Source of the DNA: Candidatus Pelagibacter sp.
Lineage (GTDB): Bacteria; Pseudomonadota; Alphaproteobacteria; Pelagibacterales; Pelagibacteraceae
NCBI GenBank assembly: GCA_028227525.1
Contig: JAOJAE010000004.1
Location: 10,683-74,682 of the forward strand
Direction of reading: 5' to 3'
DNA: 64,000 nt
A program made the translations under genes and the position numbers. This document shows positions 63,680 through 64,000 of this stretch, piece after piece (the stretch's first letter is position 1; each line of letters opens with the position of its first letter). The notes below the pieces were generated by a model that did no database searches, was not told the origin of the DNA, and saw only the letters and a list, made by a program, of their open reading frames with translations.

Positions 63680-64000
63680 ATGGCACCATTAAAAAATTGG
63701 GATAACAAGACTTGGTTATCTTCACAAAAATACATTAACTCTTTTAATGAATTTATATTAAAGCAAGTAAAACTGGATAAAGATTCTAAAATTTTAGATA
63801 TTGGTTGTGGCAGGGGAAAAATTTTAGGAAATCTTTCAAATAGATTAAAATTATCAAAAAAACCAATTGGTTTAGATATAGAAAATCATAAAGATAAAAA
63901 CAAAAAAATAATTTTTAAAAAAATTGATGCATTGTCTTTTGTATCAAAAACTAAAATTACTTTTGATTTAATCTTAATAAAGCAAACAATTCATTTATTA
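63680..64000 (+). CDS. SAM-dependent methyltransferase, 3' end outside window
   Basis: The first 107 codons of a class I methyltransferase are visible. Motif I is ILDIGCGRGKILGNLS, motif II contains GLDIEN and the post-II region is ITFDLILIKQTIHLL. The N-terminal WDNKTWLSSQKYINSFNEFI is a substrate-side helix. The ORF is open at the right edge. The substrate is not apparent. Confidence 0.8.
   Translation, partial: MAPLKNWDNKTWLSSQKYINSFNEFILKQVKLDKDSKILDIGCGRGKILGNLSNRLKLSKKPIGLDIENHKDKNKKIIFKKIDALSFVSKTKITFDLILIKQTIHLL

Overview
The window looks like a chromosomal segment of a SAR11-type alphaproteobacterium (Candidatus Pelagibacter or a close relative). The evidence is a very low GC content, tiny intergenic gaps (no gene-free stretch exceeds about 150 bases), frequent one- to four-base stop/start overlaps, and a gene set dominated by methylated-amine and one-carbon metabolism. 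I saw no tRNA, rRNA, CRISPR array, insertion sequence or prophage.

Region by region. (1) 1-14991 is a trimethylamine / trimethylamine N-oxide (TMAO) module. A leftward run holds TMAO demethylase (tdm), a MarR-like regulator, a stand-alone FAD amine oxidoreductase, a GlnT/GmaS-type ligase and the three N-methylglutamate-synthase-like subunits, the last cut by the window edge. Divergent from it are a glycine-betaine-type ABC transporter (tmoX ... tmoW-tmoV, interrupted by three small genes) and then trimethylamine monooxygenase (tmm). (2) 15107-19575 holds glycerol kinase, a GpsA-like dehydrogenase, an iron alcohol dehydrogenase and a class I amidotransferase-like protein. (3) 19577-26497 holds formate-THF ligase divergent from a four-subunit sarcosine oxidase (soxBDAG). 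(4) 26509-31768 is a mostly leftward housekeeping stretch: EamA permease, racemase, cupin, cold-shock protein, acetyltransferase, purK and purE. (5) 31862-35265 is a compact four-gene unit of unknown function: a degenerate M19 dipeptidase homologue, a 553-residue protein, a DUF3726-like protein and a Cys4 mini-protein. (6) 35963-39338 pairs a DmdA/GcvT-like demethylase and a short MetF-like protein with a divergent Rieske oxygenase. (7) 39340-45099 holds small kinase, nucleotidyltransferase, crotonase, CoA-binding, YeeE/YedE, BT1-like and flavodoxin-fold genes. (8) 45156-50929 is a complete dimethylglycine-dehydrogenase-like, ETF beta/alpha and ETF:quinone oxidoreductase chain. (9) 50931-54358 holds hisI, folE, acuI and a LysR regulator. 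(10) 54493-59488 is a Fur-box-controlled iron ABC transporter followed by azlCD. (11) 59481-64000 holds a persulfide-dioxygenase-like hydrolase, a cytochrome c, MFS and MATE transporters and a truncated methyltransferase.

The common thread is oxidation of N-methyl groups. Methyl groups from TMAO, dimethylglycine and sarcosine (or N-methylglutamate) are passed to tetrahydrofolate by GcvT-type domains. Electrons enter the respiratory chain through ETF and ETF-QO. Fhs, a MetF-like protein, FolE and a BT1-like carrier could supply, interconvert or import folates. The two most promising undescribed units are the four-gene M19-like/DUF3726 cluster and the Rieske + DmdA-like + MetF-like module. The most interesting non-coding signal is a hairpin ahead of the iron permease gene whose loop is complementary to that gene's ribosome-binding region.
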